The notes below the pieces were generated by a model. It did no database searches, had not been told where the DNA came from, and was given only the letters and a program-made list of their open reading frames with translations. From assembly GCA_030834965.1 (NCBI GenBank), contig JAUQWW010000068.1, positions 1-54,116 of the forward strand: DNA of 54,116 bases, in the 5' to 3' direction. Source of the DNA: Gallionellaceae bacterium. Lineage in GTDB: Bacteria; Pseudomonadota; Gammaproteobacteria; Burkholderiales; Gallionellaceae. Position 1 is the first letter of the stretch; each line of letters starts with the position of its first letter. The translations under genes and the position numbers were made by a program. This document shows positions 17,963 to 27,540 of this stretch, one piece after another.

Positions 17963-18818
17963 GGCGGCGCTCCGTCGGGGGAATTCGATAGTTGCCGGTG
18001 ATCATCGAACGCAGGTTGTTCCAGAATCCGCTGATGATCATTTCAAACACATGAATGAGCACGAATGCCACCAGCGCGCATGCCGCGACAAAATGGAGCG
18101 TGCGCGCCGATTGGCGGCCGCCAACGATGTCCACCCAGCCTGGAATGACCGAATCCAGCCATGGCGACATCGCCCAGCCCATCAAGATGGCAAGCGGCAA
18201 CAGCCCAAAGATCACGATGAGATAGGTAAGCTTTTGCAGCACATTGTAGTGCTTGGCCGCTTCGCCCCGGGGGTGGCGCAACAGCAGATGGTCCTTGATC
18301 GAACGGCCAATGGAACGCCAGTCTCTGGAAGTCGGCACAAGATCGCCGGAGAGGTGCCGGCTGACAAGCGAGTAAGCCACATAAGCCAAACCATTGATGG
18401 TGAACACCCAGGCAAAAAATAAATGCCAGCGCCGCCCCATTGCCAGCCATTGCGGGCCGGGTAGTGTCGCCCACGCGGGAAAGCCGCGCGCCACAGGCAA
18501 ACCGCTCGGATTTTTCGATAGCCCCAGGATACCGGTGGTCTCAAACTGATGGCCGAAAATCGAAGTCACGCCGATGACTCTGTCGTCCGCACCATCATTT
18601 TCTTCGATCTCGAGCGCTTTCATCTCAAGCAAGGGCGGACGGCCGGTATAAGAAGACTTGCCCCAATAGAGTGCGGGGTGCGCGTTAAAGATTTGCAGCC
18701 CGCTCATCAGCAGTATGAAAACCGCGATCACGTTGATCCAGTGCATGATCCGCACCGGCAGCTTATGGCGGTAGTAAAGCCGGCCTCGGGAGGGCATCTC
18801 GGGAACGGATAACGGCAT
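17952..18818 (-). CDS. Membrane cytochrome b (b561/FdnI-like) partner of the molybdoenzyme
   Basis: A 288-residue integral membrane protein with about five hydrophobic segments: RIMHWINVIAVFILLMSG, WHLFFAWVFTINGLAYV, LTYLIVIFGLLPLAILM, LHFVAACALVAFVLIHVF and a weaker one. His residues at HWINV, RRWHLF, RTLHFV and LIHVF are likely heme b ligands, as in the Ni/Fe-hydrogenase and formate-dehydrogenase cytochrome b families. A periplasmic insert lies between the first two helices. Its 3' end overlaps the sulfite-oxidase-like gene, so the two probably form a quinone-linked redox pair, comparable to YedZ-YedY but with a different cytochrome type. It is the first gene of this small operon. Confidence 0.87.
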   Translation of the reverse strand: MPLSVPEMPSRGRLYYRHKLPVRIMHWINVIAVFILLMSGLQIFNAHPALYWGKSSYTGRPPLLEMKALEIEENDGADDRVIGVTSIFGHQFETTGILGLSKNPSGLPVARGFPAWATLPGPQWLAMGRRWHLFFAWVFTINGLAYVAYSLVSRHLSGDLVPTSRDWRSIGRSIKDHLLLRHPRGEAAKHYNVLQKLTYLIVIFGLLPLAILMGWAMSPWLDSVIPGWVDIVGGRQSARTLHFVAACALVAFVLIHVFEMIISGFWNNLRSMITGNYRIPPTERRHDD

Positions 18819-18948
18819 CGCACACCTCTTGGCAAATTACGGCCGCGCCAACATCATTCGCTCGGCAGGGCGTCGAAACATCGCTGGCGCCTTCTTCCAC
18901 AGGCGAGAGGGCCTGCATGTTCATTGATGATTATGCTACCCGTGCGCA

Positions 18949-18977
18949 TAAAAAATGGAATAAGCAGCGCGCTTATT
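18949..18977 (-). terminator. Rho-independent terminator of the purT/c-di-GMP transcript
   Basis: On the minus strand, AATAAGC (18977-18971) pairs with GCTTATT (18965-18959) around a 5-nt loop. CCA and then six T residues follow (18955-18950). It lies 84 nt beyond the stop of the GGDEF-EAL gene and ahead of the cytochrome b gene. Confidence 0.6.
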
Positions 18978-19060
18978 TAGGCTTCAGTCTCTATACGCTT
19001 GTAAACCGCAGCGACCGTATGTATTTCAATGAAATGCCACATAAGGTCAGGCTCATGCGC

Positions 19061-22006
19061 TTATATGTCTCTGCGTGGCATGCCCAGGTAGCGGATAAAA
19101 TCTTGCGACGGCATTGGCCTGGCGTAAAAATATCCCTGAATAAAATCACAGCCAGCCTGGACCAATACGTTGTGCTGCGCCGCAGTCTCGCACCCTTCCG
19201 CGATCACCTCTATGCCGAGCTTGTGCGCCATGACGATGATTGCCTCTACCAGCGCGCGGTCATTTGGGTCAGTGGCAAGATCGCGTATGAATGACTGGTC
19301 GATTTTGAGGAAATCGATATCAAATTTCTTCAGGTAGCTGAGTGAGGAATACCCTGTCCCAAAATCGTCAATTGCGATTTTGAAACCCGCCTCGCGCAGG
19401 CGCCGCAATTTCCGCTGCACGCTAAGATTTTCCTCCAGCAATGAGCCTTCGGTAATCTCCAGCGTCACCAGATCGGTCGCCATACCAGTGGCACGCATCG
19501 TATCTATCCACCCCTCAAAATTCGCCTGCCCAGAAATCTGACGCGGCGAAAGGTTGATCGCCACGGTCATCGGGTATGGCACTTTCTCCATCCACGCCTG
19601 CAACTGCTGCACAGAAGATGCGAATGCAAATTCACCAATTTCCCCGATTAAGCCAACCTCTTCCGCCAGCGTAATGAATGTGGCCGGGCCGACCAGGCCA
19701 CGCTGAGGATGGCGCCAGCGAATAAGCGCCTCAGCCTTGACCACCTCGCCGGTTGAAAAATCATGCACAGGCTGGAAATACATTTCAAACTGGCCCTGCT
19801 GGACGGCCATACGCAACTCATTGGAAAGCAGCATGCGTTCCTGCGATGCCTGTTGCATGGCACTGGTAAAGTAGCTGAAGCGGTTCTTGCCGAGACGCTT
19901 GGCCTCGTACATCGCCTGATCGGCATTTTTCAGCAGGGTCTTATAGTTGTCGCCGTCCAGCGGGTAGATGGTGATACCGACGCTGGCCGACACATAGCCC
20001 TTGTTATCCCCCAGGGTAAAAGGAAGGATCAGGCTCTGAATAATTTTTTGCGCCACCCCTTCCACTTCGCTGCTCGTCTGCACATCGGGCAGGATAACCG
20101 TAAACTCGTCTCCGCCAAGCCGCGCCACCGTATCCGTCTCGCGCACGCATGCGCGAAGACGTTGTGCGGTCTCGCGCAACAGCTGATCGCCCTGCTCATG
20201 CCCCAGCGTGTCGTTAATTTCCTTGAAGTTATCGAGATCGATGAATAGCAGGGCGATTTGCGTGGAGTCGCGGTGCGCCTTCCTGATGTCCTGTTCCATC
20301 CGGTCATAGAACAGGCGGCGATTGGGCAGATGAGTCAGCTCGTCATAATTCGCCTGATAGTGAATTTTTTCCTGAGACTTCTTTTGCTCGGTGATGTCGC
20401 TGAATACGCCGATGTAGTGCAGGACGGCCCCCTGCTCATCGCGCACCACGCTGATGGCAAGCCACTGCGGGAAGCTCTCGCCATCCTTGCGCCTGTCCCA
20501 TATTTCACCCTCCCAGTGCCCGTCCTCACTGATTGCCTGCCACATTTCGCTATAGAACGCCGCATCGTGGTAGCCCGACCGGTTGAACCCCGGCTTGCGC
20601 CCGATGACTTCTGCGCTGCCGAAGCCAGTGATTTTGATGAATGCCGGATTGACCGAGATGATATTTCTTTTGCTGTCGGTCACCATGACGCCCTGCGTCA
20701 TCGACTGATACACCGTCTGTGCCAGCAAGACCTCAGCTTTGGCGACCTTGTGGTCGGCAATTTCCTGCAGCAAATGCACATTGGTGGATTCAAGTTCAAT
20801 CGTGCGCTGCTGCACGGTGTCTTCCAGATGCTGCCGTTCGTCCAGCAGCGCGTTCTGTGTTTGCTCCAGGCTGTCCGCCATCCGGTTGAAGGAACCGGCC
20901 AGGTCGCCAAGTTCATCATTGCCCGCATAGGAAATGCGTTTATCCAGATTTCCGGCGGCAATTTCGCCGGACACCCGGGTCAGCACATTGACCGGAAGCG
21001 CGATAGACCGTCCCAGCCACAGCGCCACTGCCCCGGTCAGCGCAAGCAGCGCAATCAATACCCCCACGCTCCATTGCTGCATGCGCCTGACAGGCTTGAA
21101 CACCTCGTCGGTGTCAATCTTCACCACGATCCCCCACCCGGCGCGAGGCAGGTAACTCCAGGCTGCCAGCACTTCCTTGCCGCGATAATCCGTGCGGATG
21201 CCGACGCCTGTTTCGCCGTCCAGCGCGAGATGCATCGGCACATCGATGTTGCGCGAAAACTTCATTTGCAGGGGCTTTGCCTGAACATTGCGCAACGGCG
21301 CGACGACCACCGTATCGTCACCTGCACGCTCGACGATCACTATCTCGCCCGTCTCGCCCAGGCCGGAATAATCACCGGTCAGCTTGTTCACGCTGCGCTG
21401 CGAAATCTGAACCACCAGCACGCCCAGCAAATGGCTGCCCTCCATCACGGGCGTGGCAATAAAGGCCGCTTCCGCGGCAGAGGGGGCATACCATGCATAA
21501 TCCGAGAAACTGGTGCCCAGTGTGTACAGCGCTTCATGCACAACCTTGCTTAGCGGCGTGTTGCTCAGAGGCCCGGAGAACAGGCTGGCGCCCAGATCAT
21601 GCTCTTCCATATGTGTCAGCAGAACCTCGCCGGATGTGTCGATGAGGAATACATCGTGCACGGATTCAAAATTCCCAATGTTATCGATCATGTCCAGGTA
21701 TCGCTGGCGCGCCAGACGATATGCCGGCGCGTTTGTTCCCTTTCTGAACAGCGGATCGATCTCTTTCAACGCATTTCTCGTTCCCCGCATCTGCGCCAGT
21801 ATTTGAATGTTCTTCTGCTGCACGCCAATCAATTCTTCGATCTGGGCCATCTTGCTTCTGGCAATCAGCTTGAGATGATCGACAATCGACTCATGCATGA
21901 CCTTGCCGACATAGGCCGTCAACGCCTGCTGCAACACAATCAGCGGGAGCACCGCCACCAGTGCCGTAGCCAGCCAAAGCCGGGTGGAAATCCCGAAGCG
22001 CATCAT
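19061..22006 (-). CDS. Membrane sensor with dCache-like, HAMP, PAS, GGDEF and EAL domains
   Basis: A c-di-GMP turnover protein of 981 residues. The start is set at the ATG at 22006 because it overlaps the upstream stop as ATGA and is followed by MMRFGISTRLWLATALVA. Order: TM1 (about 9-28), a periplasmic double-Cache-like sensor (to about 305), TM2 (about 309-332), HAMP (about 333-385), a coiled coil, PAS (about 434-550), GGDEF and EAL. The cyclase signature GGDEF is intact (about 630-634), with an RETD inhibitory-site motif five residues before it. The phosphodiesterase motifs EALIRW (about 758) and DDFGTG (about 880) are also intact. Both activities therefore look possible. The coupled binding-protein gene upstream suggests a small-molecule signal. 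Confidence 0.93.
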   Translation of the reverse strand: MMRFGISTRLWLATALVAVLPLIVLQQALTAYVGKVMHESIVDHLKLIARSKMAQIEELIGVQQKNIQILAQMRGTRNALKEIDPLFRKGTNAPAYRLARQRYLDMIDNIGNFESVHDVFLIDTSGEVLLTHMEEHDLGASLFSGPLSNTPLSKVVHEALYTLGTSFSDYAWYAPSAAEAAFIATPVMEGSHLLGVLVVQISQRSVNKLTGDYSGLGETGEIVIVERAGDDTVVVAPLRNVQAKPLQMKFSRNIDVPMHLALDGETGVGIRTDYRGKEVLAAWSYLPRAGWGIVVKIDTDEVFKPVRRMQQWSVGVLIALLALTGAVALWLGRSIALPVNVLTRVSGEIAAGNLDKRISYAGNDELGDLAGSFNRMADSLEQTQNALLDERQHLEDTVQQRTIELESTNVHLLQEIADHKVAKAEVLLAQTVYQSMTQGVMVTDSKRNIISVNPAFIKITGFGSAEVIGRKPGFNRSGYHDAAFYSEMWQAISEDGHWEGEIWDRRKDGESFPQWLAISVVRDEQGAVLHYIGVFSDITEQKKSQEKIHYQANYDELTHLPNRRLFYDRMEQDIRKAHRDSTQIALLFIDLDNFKEINDTLGHEQGDQLLRETAQRLRACVRETDTVARLGGDEFTVILPDVQTSSEVEGVAQKIIQSLILPFTLGDNKGYVSASVGITIYPLDGDNYKTLLKNADQAMYEAKRLGKNRFSYFTSAMQQASQERMLLSNELRMAVQQGQFEMYFQPVHDFSTGEVVKAEALIRWRHPQRGLVGPATFITLAEEVGLIGEIGEFAFASSVQQLQAWMEKVPYPMTVAINLSPRQISGQANFEGWIDTMRATGMATDLVTLEITEGSLLEENLSVQRKLRRLREAGFKIAIDDFGTGYSSLSYLKKFDIDFLKIDQSFIRDLATDPNDRALVEAIIVMAHKLGIEVIAEGCETAAQHNVLVQAGCDFIQGYFYARPMPSQDFIRYLGMPRRDI

Positions 22007-23223
22007 GGCTGCACCCCGGTGTTTAGCATGCGCTCCCAGTTTTCCCGGGTACGGTAAGACGGGTAAGGTTCGGGGCCAATCAGCCTGGAAGATTCCCACA
22101 CGATGTCAAACAATCCATCGGAACGGGTGCGGCCTATGCGCATCATCTTCCAGGCATGGCGCGTGGTGGCATCGATCGCAACAATCCCTCCCGGCGACCG
22201 CATGCTCTGGCGCAATACTGCATGATTGACTGCATCCGGATTGACCGAACGCGCCTCCAGCACCGCCTGTTTCCAGAGATGCACTGCAATGTACGAAAAT
22301 TCCATCGGATAGTTCACGATGCGCGAGGCGCCGAACCTGTGCCTGAATGCGGTTATAAAAGCCTGGTTGTCCTCGCCCGGCAGACTCTGAAAATAACTCC
22401 AGGCTGCATAGTGCCCCGCGACCTCCGGCGATTGGGCCAATAACCCTGCTTCAGCCAGGCTGAAGGAAAATACCGGCATAGTCTGTGCACTTAACCCGGC
22501 GCGCTGAAATGCGCTGAAGAAAGCCCAGTTCGATTCTCCGTTGAGCGTGTTCAACACGACTGCCGGCTTCACCTTCAGCAGGTCATCAATAATCGACGCC
22601 ATCTCCTTGCCACCGAGCGGCAGGTAACGCTCACCCAGTATGGTGCCGCCCTGGGACTCGATGAGATCCTTGATGATCAGATTGGCTGTGCGCGGAAAAA
22701 CATAATCCGAGCCCACCAGGTAAAAGGTCTTGCCGAGGTTGTCCAGCGCCCAGCGCACGGCCGGAATGATCTGCTGGTTTGGCGTCGCGCCGAGATAGAC
22801 GATATTGGGCGAGAATTCCATGCCCTCATATTGCATCGAGTAGAACAGCAGGTGCTTATGCCGCTCAACCACCGGCTTCACCGCCTTGCGGCAAGTTGAA
22901 GTCCAGCATCCGAACAGCGCGCTGACATGCTCATCGGCGATCAGGCGCTCTGCCTCACGCGCACAAACAGCCGCATCGGAACGGCAGTCCGCCACGACAG
23001 GCTGCACGGTACGCCCAAGCAAGCCCCCCTTTGCATTGATTTCCTCAAACGCAAACTGCAGCGCATCCACGAGGGGTTTTTCGCTTTCCGCCATGGTGCC
23101 GGTCAGCGAATGCAGCACCCCCACCTTGATCGGCTCGGGAGCGGGCTTGAACATGAATAGCGCAATGCTGGCAATGAGCAATAATGCCAATGCGCTTAAC
23201 CACAATTTTCTTAGCGGTCGCAT
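22003..23223 (-). CDS. Urea/amide-type periplasmic binding protein coupled to the c-di-GMP enzyme
   Basis: 406 residues, with an N-terminal hydrophobic signal or anchor (LWLSALALLLIASIALFMF), then a periplasmic-binding-protein fold of the UrtA/FmdD/AmiC class. Hallmarks are GVLHSLTGTMAESE, INAKGGLLGR, ALFGCWTSTCRKAV, YSMQYEGMEFSPN and the GATPNQQ motif. No ABC permease or ATPase lies nearby. Instead the stop codon overlaps the start of the GGDEF-EAL gene (ATGA), so the two are translationally coupled. I infer that it senses a small amide-like or amino-acid-like ligand for the downstream enzyme rather than feeding a transporter. The gene starts 40 bp after purT, so it may share that transcript. 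Confidence 0.87.
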   Translation of the reverse strand: MRPLRKLWLSALALLLIASIALFMFKPAPEPIKVGVLHSLTGTMAESEKPLVDALQFAFEEINAKGGLLGRTVQPVVADCRSDAAVCAREAERLIADEHVSALFGCWTSTCRKAVKPVVERHKHLLFYSMQYEGMEFSPNIVYLGATPNQQIIPAVRWALDNLGKTFYLVGSDYVFPRTANLIIKDLIESQGGTILGERYLPLGGKEMASIIDDLLKVKPAVVLNTLNGESNWAFFSAFQRAGLSAQTMPVFSFSLAEAGLLAQSPEVAGHYAAWSYFQSLPGEDNQAFITAFRHRFGASRIVNYPMEFSYIAVHLWKQAVLEARSVNPDAVNHAVLRQSMRSPGGIVAIDATTRHAWKMMRIGRTRSDGLFDIVWESSRLIGPEPYPSYRTRENWERMLNTGVQP

Positions 23224-23263
23224 AACCGGGCCTTAATTGGCGGGGATGAAGCGTATGGTAGCA

Positions 23264-24469
23264 CTAGCGCTCGGGCACGACCTTGCTCGCTGCCAGTTTT
23301 GCGCGCCTCCTTGCCTCGTCGGTATCCTTGCCGTTCGCCAGCGCAACGCCCATGCGGCGCTTGGCGAATGATTCCGGCTTGCCGAACAGGCGCAGGTCGC
23401 TCTGCGGTACGCGCAATGCTTCACCCACACCGGCAAAAACAATGCCTGTTTCCTCAAGCTGGCCGTAGATCACGGCGGAAGCGCCCGGCGCACGCAAGGC
23501 CGTATTCACCGGCAAGCCGAGTATGGCGCGCGCGTGCAGTTCAAATTCGTTCTGCTGCTGGCTGCACATGGTGACCATGCCGGTGTCGTGCGGGCGCGGA
23601 CTGACTTCGCTGAACCACACCTGGTCACCCTGGACGAACAGCTCCACGCCAAAAATGCCTAAACCGCCGAGATTATCGGTCACGCTCCTGGCAATCTCGC
23701 GCGAACGCTGCAAGGCCGGAGCGGACATCGCCTGCGGCTGCCAGCTTTCCACGTAGTCGCCATGCACCTGTACATGGCCGATGGGATCGCAGAAATGGGT
23801 TTCGATTTCGCCGTTCGCATCCAGCGCCCGCACGGTGAGCTGGGTGATTTCGTAATCGAAGCGGATGAAGCCCTCGACGATAACCCTGCCCTGGTTCACG
23901 CGCGAACCGCTGGCGGCATAGTTCCATGCGGCTTCCACTTCTTCAGGGCTGTCCACTTTTGACTGCCCCTTGCCGGATGAGGACATCACCGGCTTGACCA
24001 CGCAGGGGTAGCCGACGACGGCTATTGCGGCGCGCAGCTCTTCCAGGCTGGCGGCGAATTTATAAGGCGAGGTCGGCAGGCCCAGCGTCTCGGCTGCCAG
24101 GCGGCGGATGCCCTCGCGGTTCATAGTGAGCTGCGCGGCGCGGGCCGTGGGGATCACGCGTGCCAGATTTTCGCGCTCAATCTCGACCAGCATGGCGGTG
24201 GCGATCGCCTCGATCTCCGGCACAATGATGTGCGGGCGCTCCTGTTCGATGAGCGCACGCAATGCCGCGCCATCCGCCATGTTGATGACATGCGCGCGAT
24301 GCGCGACCTGGTGCCCAGGTGCATCCGCGTAGCGATCCACCGCGATGGTTTCCACGCCCAGCCGCTGCAGCGCAATGATGACTTCCTTGCCGAGTTCGCC
24401 GCTACCCAGCAGCATGACTTTGGTAGCGGAAGGGCTGAGCGGCGTGCCAATGGAGACAGGTTTGTTCAT
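23264..24469 (-). CDS. purT: Formate-dependent phosphoribosylglycinamide formyltransferase PurT
   Basis: A 401-residue ATP-grasp enzyme that converts GAR, formate and ATP to formyl-GAR in purine synthesis, independently of folate. Key stretches are the N-terminal [11 protein letters not shown], the substrate loop [28 protein letters not shown], the ATP-grasp core [43 protein letters not shown] and [18 protein letters not shown]. The length matches the family. The start codon overlaps the stop of the upstream DMT-transporter gene (ATGA), so the two are coupled. Confidence 0.96.
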   Translation of the reverse strand: MNKPVSIGTPLSPSATKVMLLGSGELGKEVIIALQRLGVETIAVDRYADAPGHQVAHRAHVINMADGAALRALIEQERPHIIVPEIEAIATAMLVEIERENLARVIPTARAAQLTMNREGIRRLAAETLGLPTSPYKFAASLEELRAAIAVVGYPCVVKPVMSSSGKGQSKVDSPEEVEAAWNYAASGSRVNQGRVIVEGFIRFDYEITQLTVRALDANGEIETHFCDPIGHVQVHGDYVESWQPQAMSAPALQRSREIARSVTDNLGGLGIFGVELFVQGDQVWFSEVSPRPHDTGMVTMCSQQQNEFELHARAILGLPVNTALRAPGASAVIYGQLEETGIVFAGVGEALRVPQSDLRLFGKPESFAKRRMGVALANGKDTDEARRRAKLAASKVVPER

Positions 24470-25404
24470 GGTTTAATTTCCGTTGGGTGAGGTTCAGTCT
24501 GCATTTTCCCTGAAAGCAGGCTGGCCGACACAATCAGCACTGCACCGAGCATTTCTTGCACGCCCATTTCCTCGTTCGCGAGAAAATAGGATGACACGGC
24601 GGCAAACACCAGTTCGGACAAAAACAGCACGACGGACTGGTTGGCAGGCAGATGCGTCAGGCCATACTGCACGGCAATGCTGGTGGCGCACAATACCAGC
24701 CCCGTCAACGCCAGCAGCCACCATGCATTCAGCGTAATGCCCTGGATTTGCTGCACAGGGCTGCCGTGATAAAGCAGCGACAGTGCCGTCAGCAGCATGG
24801 TGCCCAGCCAGACAGCAGTGGATTTGAAACTTATGCTGAGATGTTGCGTGCGGCGCACCAGCACATTCAGCAGCGCAAAACCCATTCCTGCCGAAAGGCC
24901 TATCCACTCCGCCCGGTTCTGCGGCAGCGGCACGCCATGCTGCGGCCGCCACAGCATGACGAATGCACCCGCCAGCGACAGCGCAATGATGGCATAACCG
25001 TAACGGTCCAGTTTTTCATCGAGCATCAATCGCGCAAAGATCACTGTCCACAAAGGCGCAAGATAGAACAGCAGCAGGACGCGCATCACCTCGCCGTCCA
25101 GCACCGCCAGCACGTATCCAAGATTGGTCCAGCCGGCAGCCAGCATCAACGCAAGGCCCCACCACCCCGCTGCGCGCACTTCGCGCCATACCGGCCCTAC
25201 AAACAGCAGGCCCAATATCAGTGCGATGCCATAGGTCAGCATCGTCGCCAGTTCGCCGGAAACACCGGCATCCTGCAACACGCGATACGGGTACCACATC
25301 AGCCCCCATACCATCGCCGCGCTGAGCAGACTGGCTACCGAAATTATTTTTTGTTTTGATGCCACTCGCTGCGCCTTTATAATTCGGTTAATCCTGACAA
25401 ACAC
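24466..25404 (-). CDS. DMT-superfamily (EamA) transporter
   Basis: An inner-membrane protein of up to 312 residues with ten predicted hydrophobic helices in two EamA-type halves (the first around [21 protein letters not shown], the second around [14 protein letters not shown] to [15 protein letters not shown]). These carriers export or import metabolites such as amino acids or nucleobases. The substrate here is unknown, although coupling to purT by an ATGA overlap makes a purine-related compound worth testing. The 5' end is uncertain: the longest frame begins with GTG at 25404, while a GTG at 25362 would begin right before the first helix and has a modest purine-rich sequence upstream. Confidence 0.85.
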   Translation of the reverse strand: MFVRINRIIKAQRVASKQKIISVASLLSAAMVWGLMWYPYRVLQDAGVSGELATMLTYGIALILGLLFVGPVWREVRAAGWWGLALMLAAGWTNLGYVLAVLDGEVMRVLLLFYLAPLWTVIFARLMLDEKLDRYGYAIIALSLAGAFVMLWRPQHGVPLPQNRAEWIGLSAGMGFALLNVLVRRTQHLSISFKSTAVWLGTMLLTALSLLYHGSPVQQIQGITLNAWWLLALTGLVLCATSIAVQYGLTHLPANQSVVLFLSELVFAAVSSYFLANEEMGVQEMLGAVLIVSASLLSGKMQTEPHPTEIKP

Positions 25405-25410
25405 AATATC

Positions 25411-25480
25411 GTCATTCCCGCGAAGGCGGGAATCCAGTGAATTAAAACCGCTGGATTCCGGGTCAAGCCCGGAATGACGG
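25411..25480. repeat. Dispersed palindromic element (GTCATTCCCGCGAAGGCGGG type)
   Basis: The left half, GTCATTCCCGCGAAGGCGGG with AATCCAG, and the right half, CTGGATTCCGGG with CCCGGAATGAC, are imperfect inverted copies of each other, and each half contains its own short hairpin. This type of intergenic repeat is common in proteobacterial genomes. It fills the gap between the divergent DMT-transporter and dapC genes and ends 10 bp before dapC, so it overlaps the region where their promoters and the dapC ribosome binding site would be. Confidence 0.8.
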
Positions 25481-25489
25481 GCAGAAAAA

Positions 25490-26680
25490 ATGAATCCAGA
25501 CCTGAACCGCCTGCAACCCTACCCTTTCCAGAAACTCGCCGCACTGTTCCGCGAAGTGACGCCCAACCCGGCTTGCCGTGCCATCAGCCTGCACATCGGC
25601 GAGCCCCGGCATGCCACGCCGCAATTCATCAAGGACGCGCTAATCGGCGGGCTGGGCGGGCTGGCGAATTATCCCACAACCGCAGGTAGCGACGCGCTGC
25701 GTGGCAGCATCGCTACGTGGCTGCAACGCCGTTATGCAATCCCCGCGCTGGATGCCAAGACCCAGGTCTTGCCGGTGAACGGCAGCCGCGAGGCGCTGTT
25801 CGCCTTCGCCCAGGCGGTGATCGACCACACGCGCGACCAACCCGCCGTGGTCTGCCCCAACCCGTTTTACCAGATTTACGAAGGTGCCGCGCTGCTGGCG
25901 GGCGCCACGCCGTATTTTCTCAACACCTTGCCGGAAGACAATTACGCGCTGAATTTCGACCAGCTTCCCGAGGATACATGGAAACGCACCCAGCTCATCT
26001 ATGTGTGCTCGCCGGGCAACCCGACCGGGCGCGTGATGCCGCTGGCCGAATGGAAGACGCTGTTCGAGATGTCCGACCGCTATGGTTTTGTCATTGCCTC
26101 GGACGAATGCTATTCGGAAATTTATTTCGATACGCCGCCGCTGGGGGCATTGCAGGCTGCACAGCAGCTGGGGCGCAGCGATTACCGCAATCTGGTGGTC
26201 TTCTCCAGCCTGTCCAAGCGCTCCAACGTGCCCGGCATGCGCTCCGGCTTCGTGGCGGGCGATGCGAAAATCCTGGAGAAATTCACGCTGTATCGCACCT
26301 ACCACGGCTGCGCGATGAACCCGGCGGTGCAGGCTGCCAGCGCCGCCGCGTGGCAGGACGAGGAGCATGTCGCCGAAAACCGCCGCCTGTATGCGGAAAA
26401 ATTTTCCCGGGTAGTCGATATTCTCAAGCCGGTGCTGCCGGTTGCGCTGCCGGACGCCAGTTTCTACCTGTGGCTGCGCGTGCCTGTGGCCGACGCCCTG
26501 TTCGCGCAACATCTGTATCGCGACTATAATGTCAGCGTACTGCCCGGCAGCTTTCTGGCACGCAGCGCAGAGGGCGCGAACCCGGGCGAAAATTTTGTGC
26601 GCATCGCGCTGGTGGCGGAACTGAACGAAACGCTGGAAGCGGCGCAACGCATCGTCGAATTCACACGCAAACTTAAATAA
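25490..26680 (+). CDS. dapC: N-succinyldiaminopimelate aminotransferase DapC
   Basis: A 396-residue fold-type I PLP aminotransferase. It would make N-succinyl-LL-2,6-diaminopimelate from the keto form in the succinylase branch of lysine/DAP synthesis. Visible motifs: ISLHIGEPRHATP near the N-terminus, YPTTAGSDALRG, CPNPFYQIYEGAA, the strand YVCSPGNPTGRVM, DECYSEIYF, the PLP lysine in SSLSKRSNVPGMRSGF (Lys near residue 244), and FVRIALV near the end. Assignment as DapC rather than another class I aminotransferase rests on the immediately downstream dapD and nearby dapE. Confidence 0.92.
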   Translation: MNPDLNRLQPYPFQKLAALFREVTPNPACRAISLHIGEPRHATPQFIKDALIGGLGGLANYPTTAGSDALRGSIATWLQRRYAIPALDAKTQVLPVNGSREALFAFAQAVIDHTRDQPAVVCPNPFYQIYEGAALLAGATPYFLNTLPEDNYALNFDQLPEDTWKRTQLIYVCSPGNPTGRVMPLAEWKTLFEMSDRYGFVIASDECYSEIYFDTPPLGALQAAQQLGRSDYRNLVVFSSLSKRSNVPGMRSGFVAGDAKILEKFTLYRTYHGCAMNPAVQAASAAAWQDEEHVAENRRLYAEKFSRVVDILKPVLPVALPDASFYLWLRVPVADALFAQHLYRDYNVSVLPGSFLARSAEGANPGENFVRIALVAELNETLEAAQRIVEFTRKLK

Positions 26681-26707
26681 TTTACCCAAAACTTGACTAG
26701 GAAAATC

Positions 26708-27529
26708 ATGGAACAACTGCAACAGATCATCGAACCCGCCTTCGAACGCCGCGCCGACATCACGCCACGCACCGTGGATGCCAAATTGAAGGAGGCTGTC
26801 ACCACAGCCCTCGAATATCTCGACCAGGGCAAGCTGCGCGTTGCGGAAAAAATCGATGGCCAGTGGGTCACCCATCAATGGCTGAAGAAGGCTGTACTAC
26901 TGTCGTTCCGCCTGGAGGACAACTTCTTCATCAAGGGCGGTTTCACCAACTATTACGACAAAGTGCCTTCCAAGTTTGCCGACTACAACTCCAGGGACTT
27001 CCGCGAAGGCGGCTTCCGCGTGGTTCCACCCGCCGCGGCGCGCAAGGGCTCGTTCATCGCCAGGAATGTGGTATTGATGCCCTCCTACGTCAACATCGGC
27101 GCCTACGTGGATGAAGGCACCATGGTCGACACCTGGGCTACCGTCGGCTCCTGCGCACAGATCGGCAAGAACGTGCACTTGAGCGGCGGCGTCGGCATCG
27201 GCGGCGTGCTGGAACCGGTGCAGGCCAACCCCACCATCATCGAAGACAACTGCTTCATCGGCGCGCGCTCGGAAATCGTGGAAGGCGTGATCGTGGAGGA
27301 AGGCGCGGTGATCTCAATGGGCGTGTACATCGGCCAGAGCACGAAGATTTACGACCGCGAAACCGGCGAAGTGCATTATGGCCGCGTACCTGCCGGTTCA
27401 GTGGTAGTGTCCGGCAACCTGCCCTCCAAGGATGGCAGCTACAGCCTGTACTGTGCCGTGATCGTGAAGAAAGTGGATGCCAAGACGCGTGCCAAGGTCG
27501 GCATCAATGAATTGTTGCGTGGCATTTGA
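26708..27529 (+). CDS. dapD: Tetrahydrodipicolinate N-succinyltransferase DapD
   Basis: 273 residues, the standard DapD length. The enzyme transfers succinyl from succinyl-CoA to tetrahydrodipicolinate, the step before DapC. The ATG at 26708 is preferred over an upstream TTG because an AGGA lies just before it and the protein then begins [13 protein letters not shown] as expected. The C-terminal half shows the left-handed beta-helix hexapeptide pattern ([20 protein letters not shown], then [19 protein letters not shown] and [20 protein letters not shown]). It follows dapC by 27 bp on the same strand. Confidence 0.96.
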   Translation: MEQLQQIIEPAFERRADITPRTVDAKLKEAVTTALEYLDQGKLRVAEKIDGQWVTHQWLKKAVLLSFRLEDNFFIKGGFTNYYDKVPSKFADYNSRDFREGGFRVVPPAAARKGSFIARNVVLMPSYVNIGAYVDEGTMVDTWATVGSCAQIGKNVHLSGGVGIGGVLEPVQANPTIIEDNCFIGARSEIVEGVIVEEGAVISMGVYIGQSTKIYDRETGEVHYGRVPAGSVVVSGNLPSKDGSYSLYCAVIVKKVDAKTRAKVGINELLRGI

Positions 27530-27540
27530 GTCGTCACACG

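Noticed and set aside
18917-19294. Plus-strand open frame of 125 codons
   Set aside because: More than half is antisense to the end of the EAL domain, and the rest covers the terminator hairpin; there is no ribosome binding site.
20258-21553. Plus-strand open frame of 431 codons
   Set aside because: It is antisense to the PAS, HAMP and sensor parts of the GGDEF-EAL gene and has no domain signature.
22003-23223. Component of a urea ABC transporter
   Set aside because: No permease or ATPase genes are adjacent; the coupled gene is a c-di-GMP enzyme.
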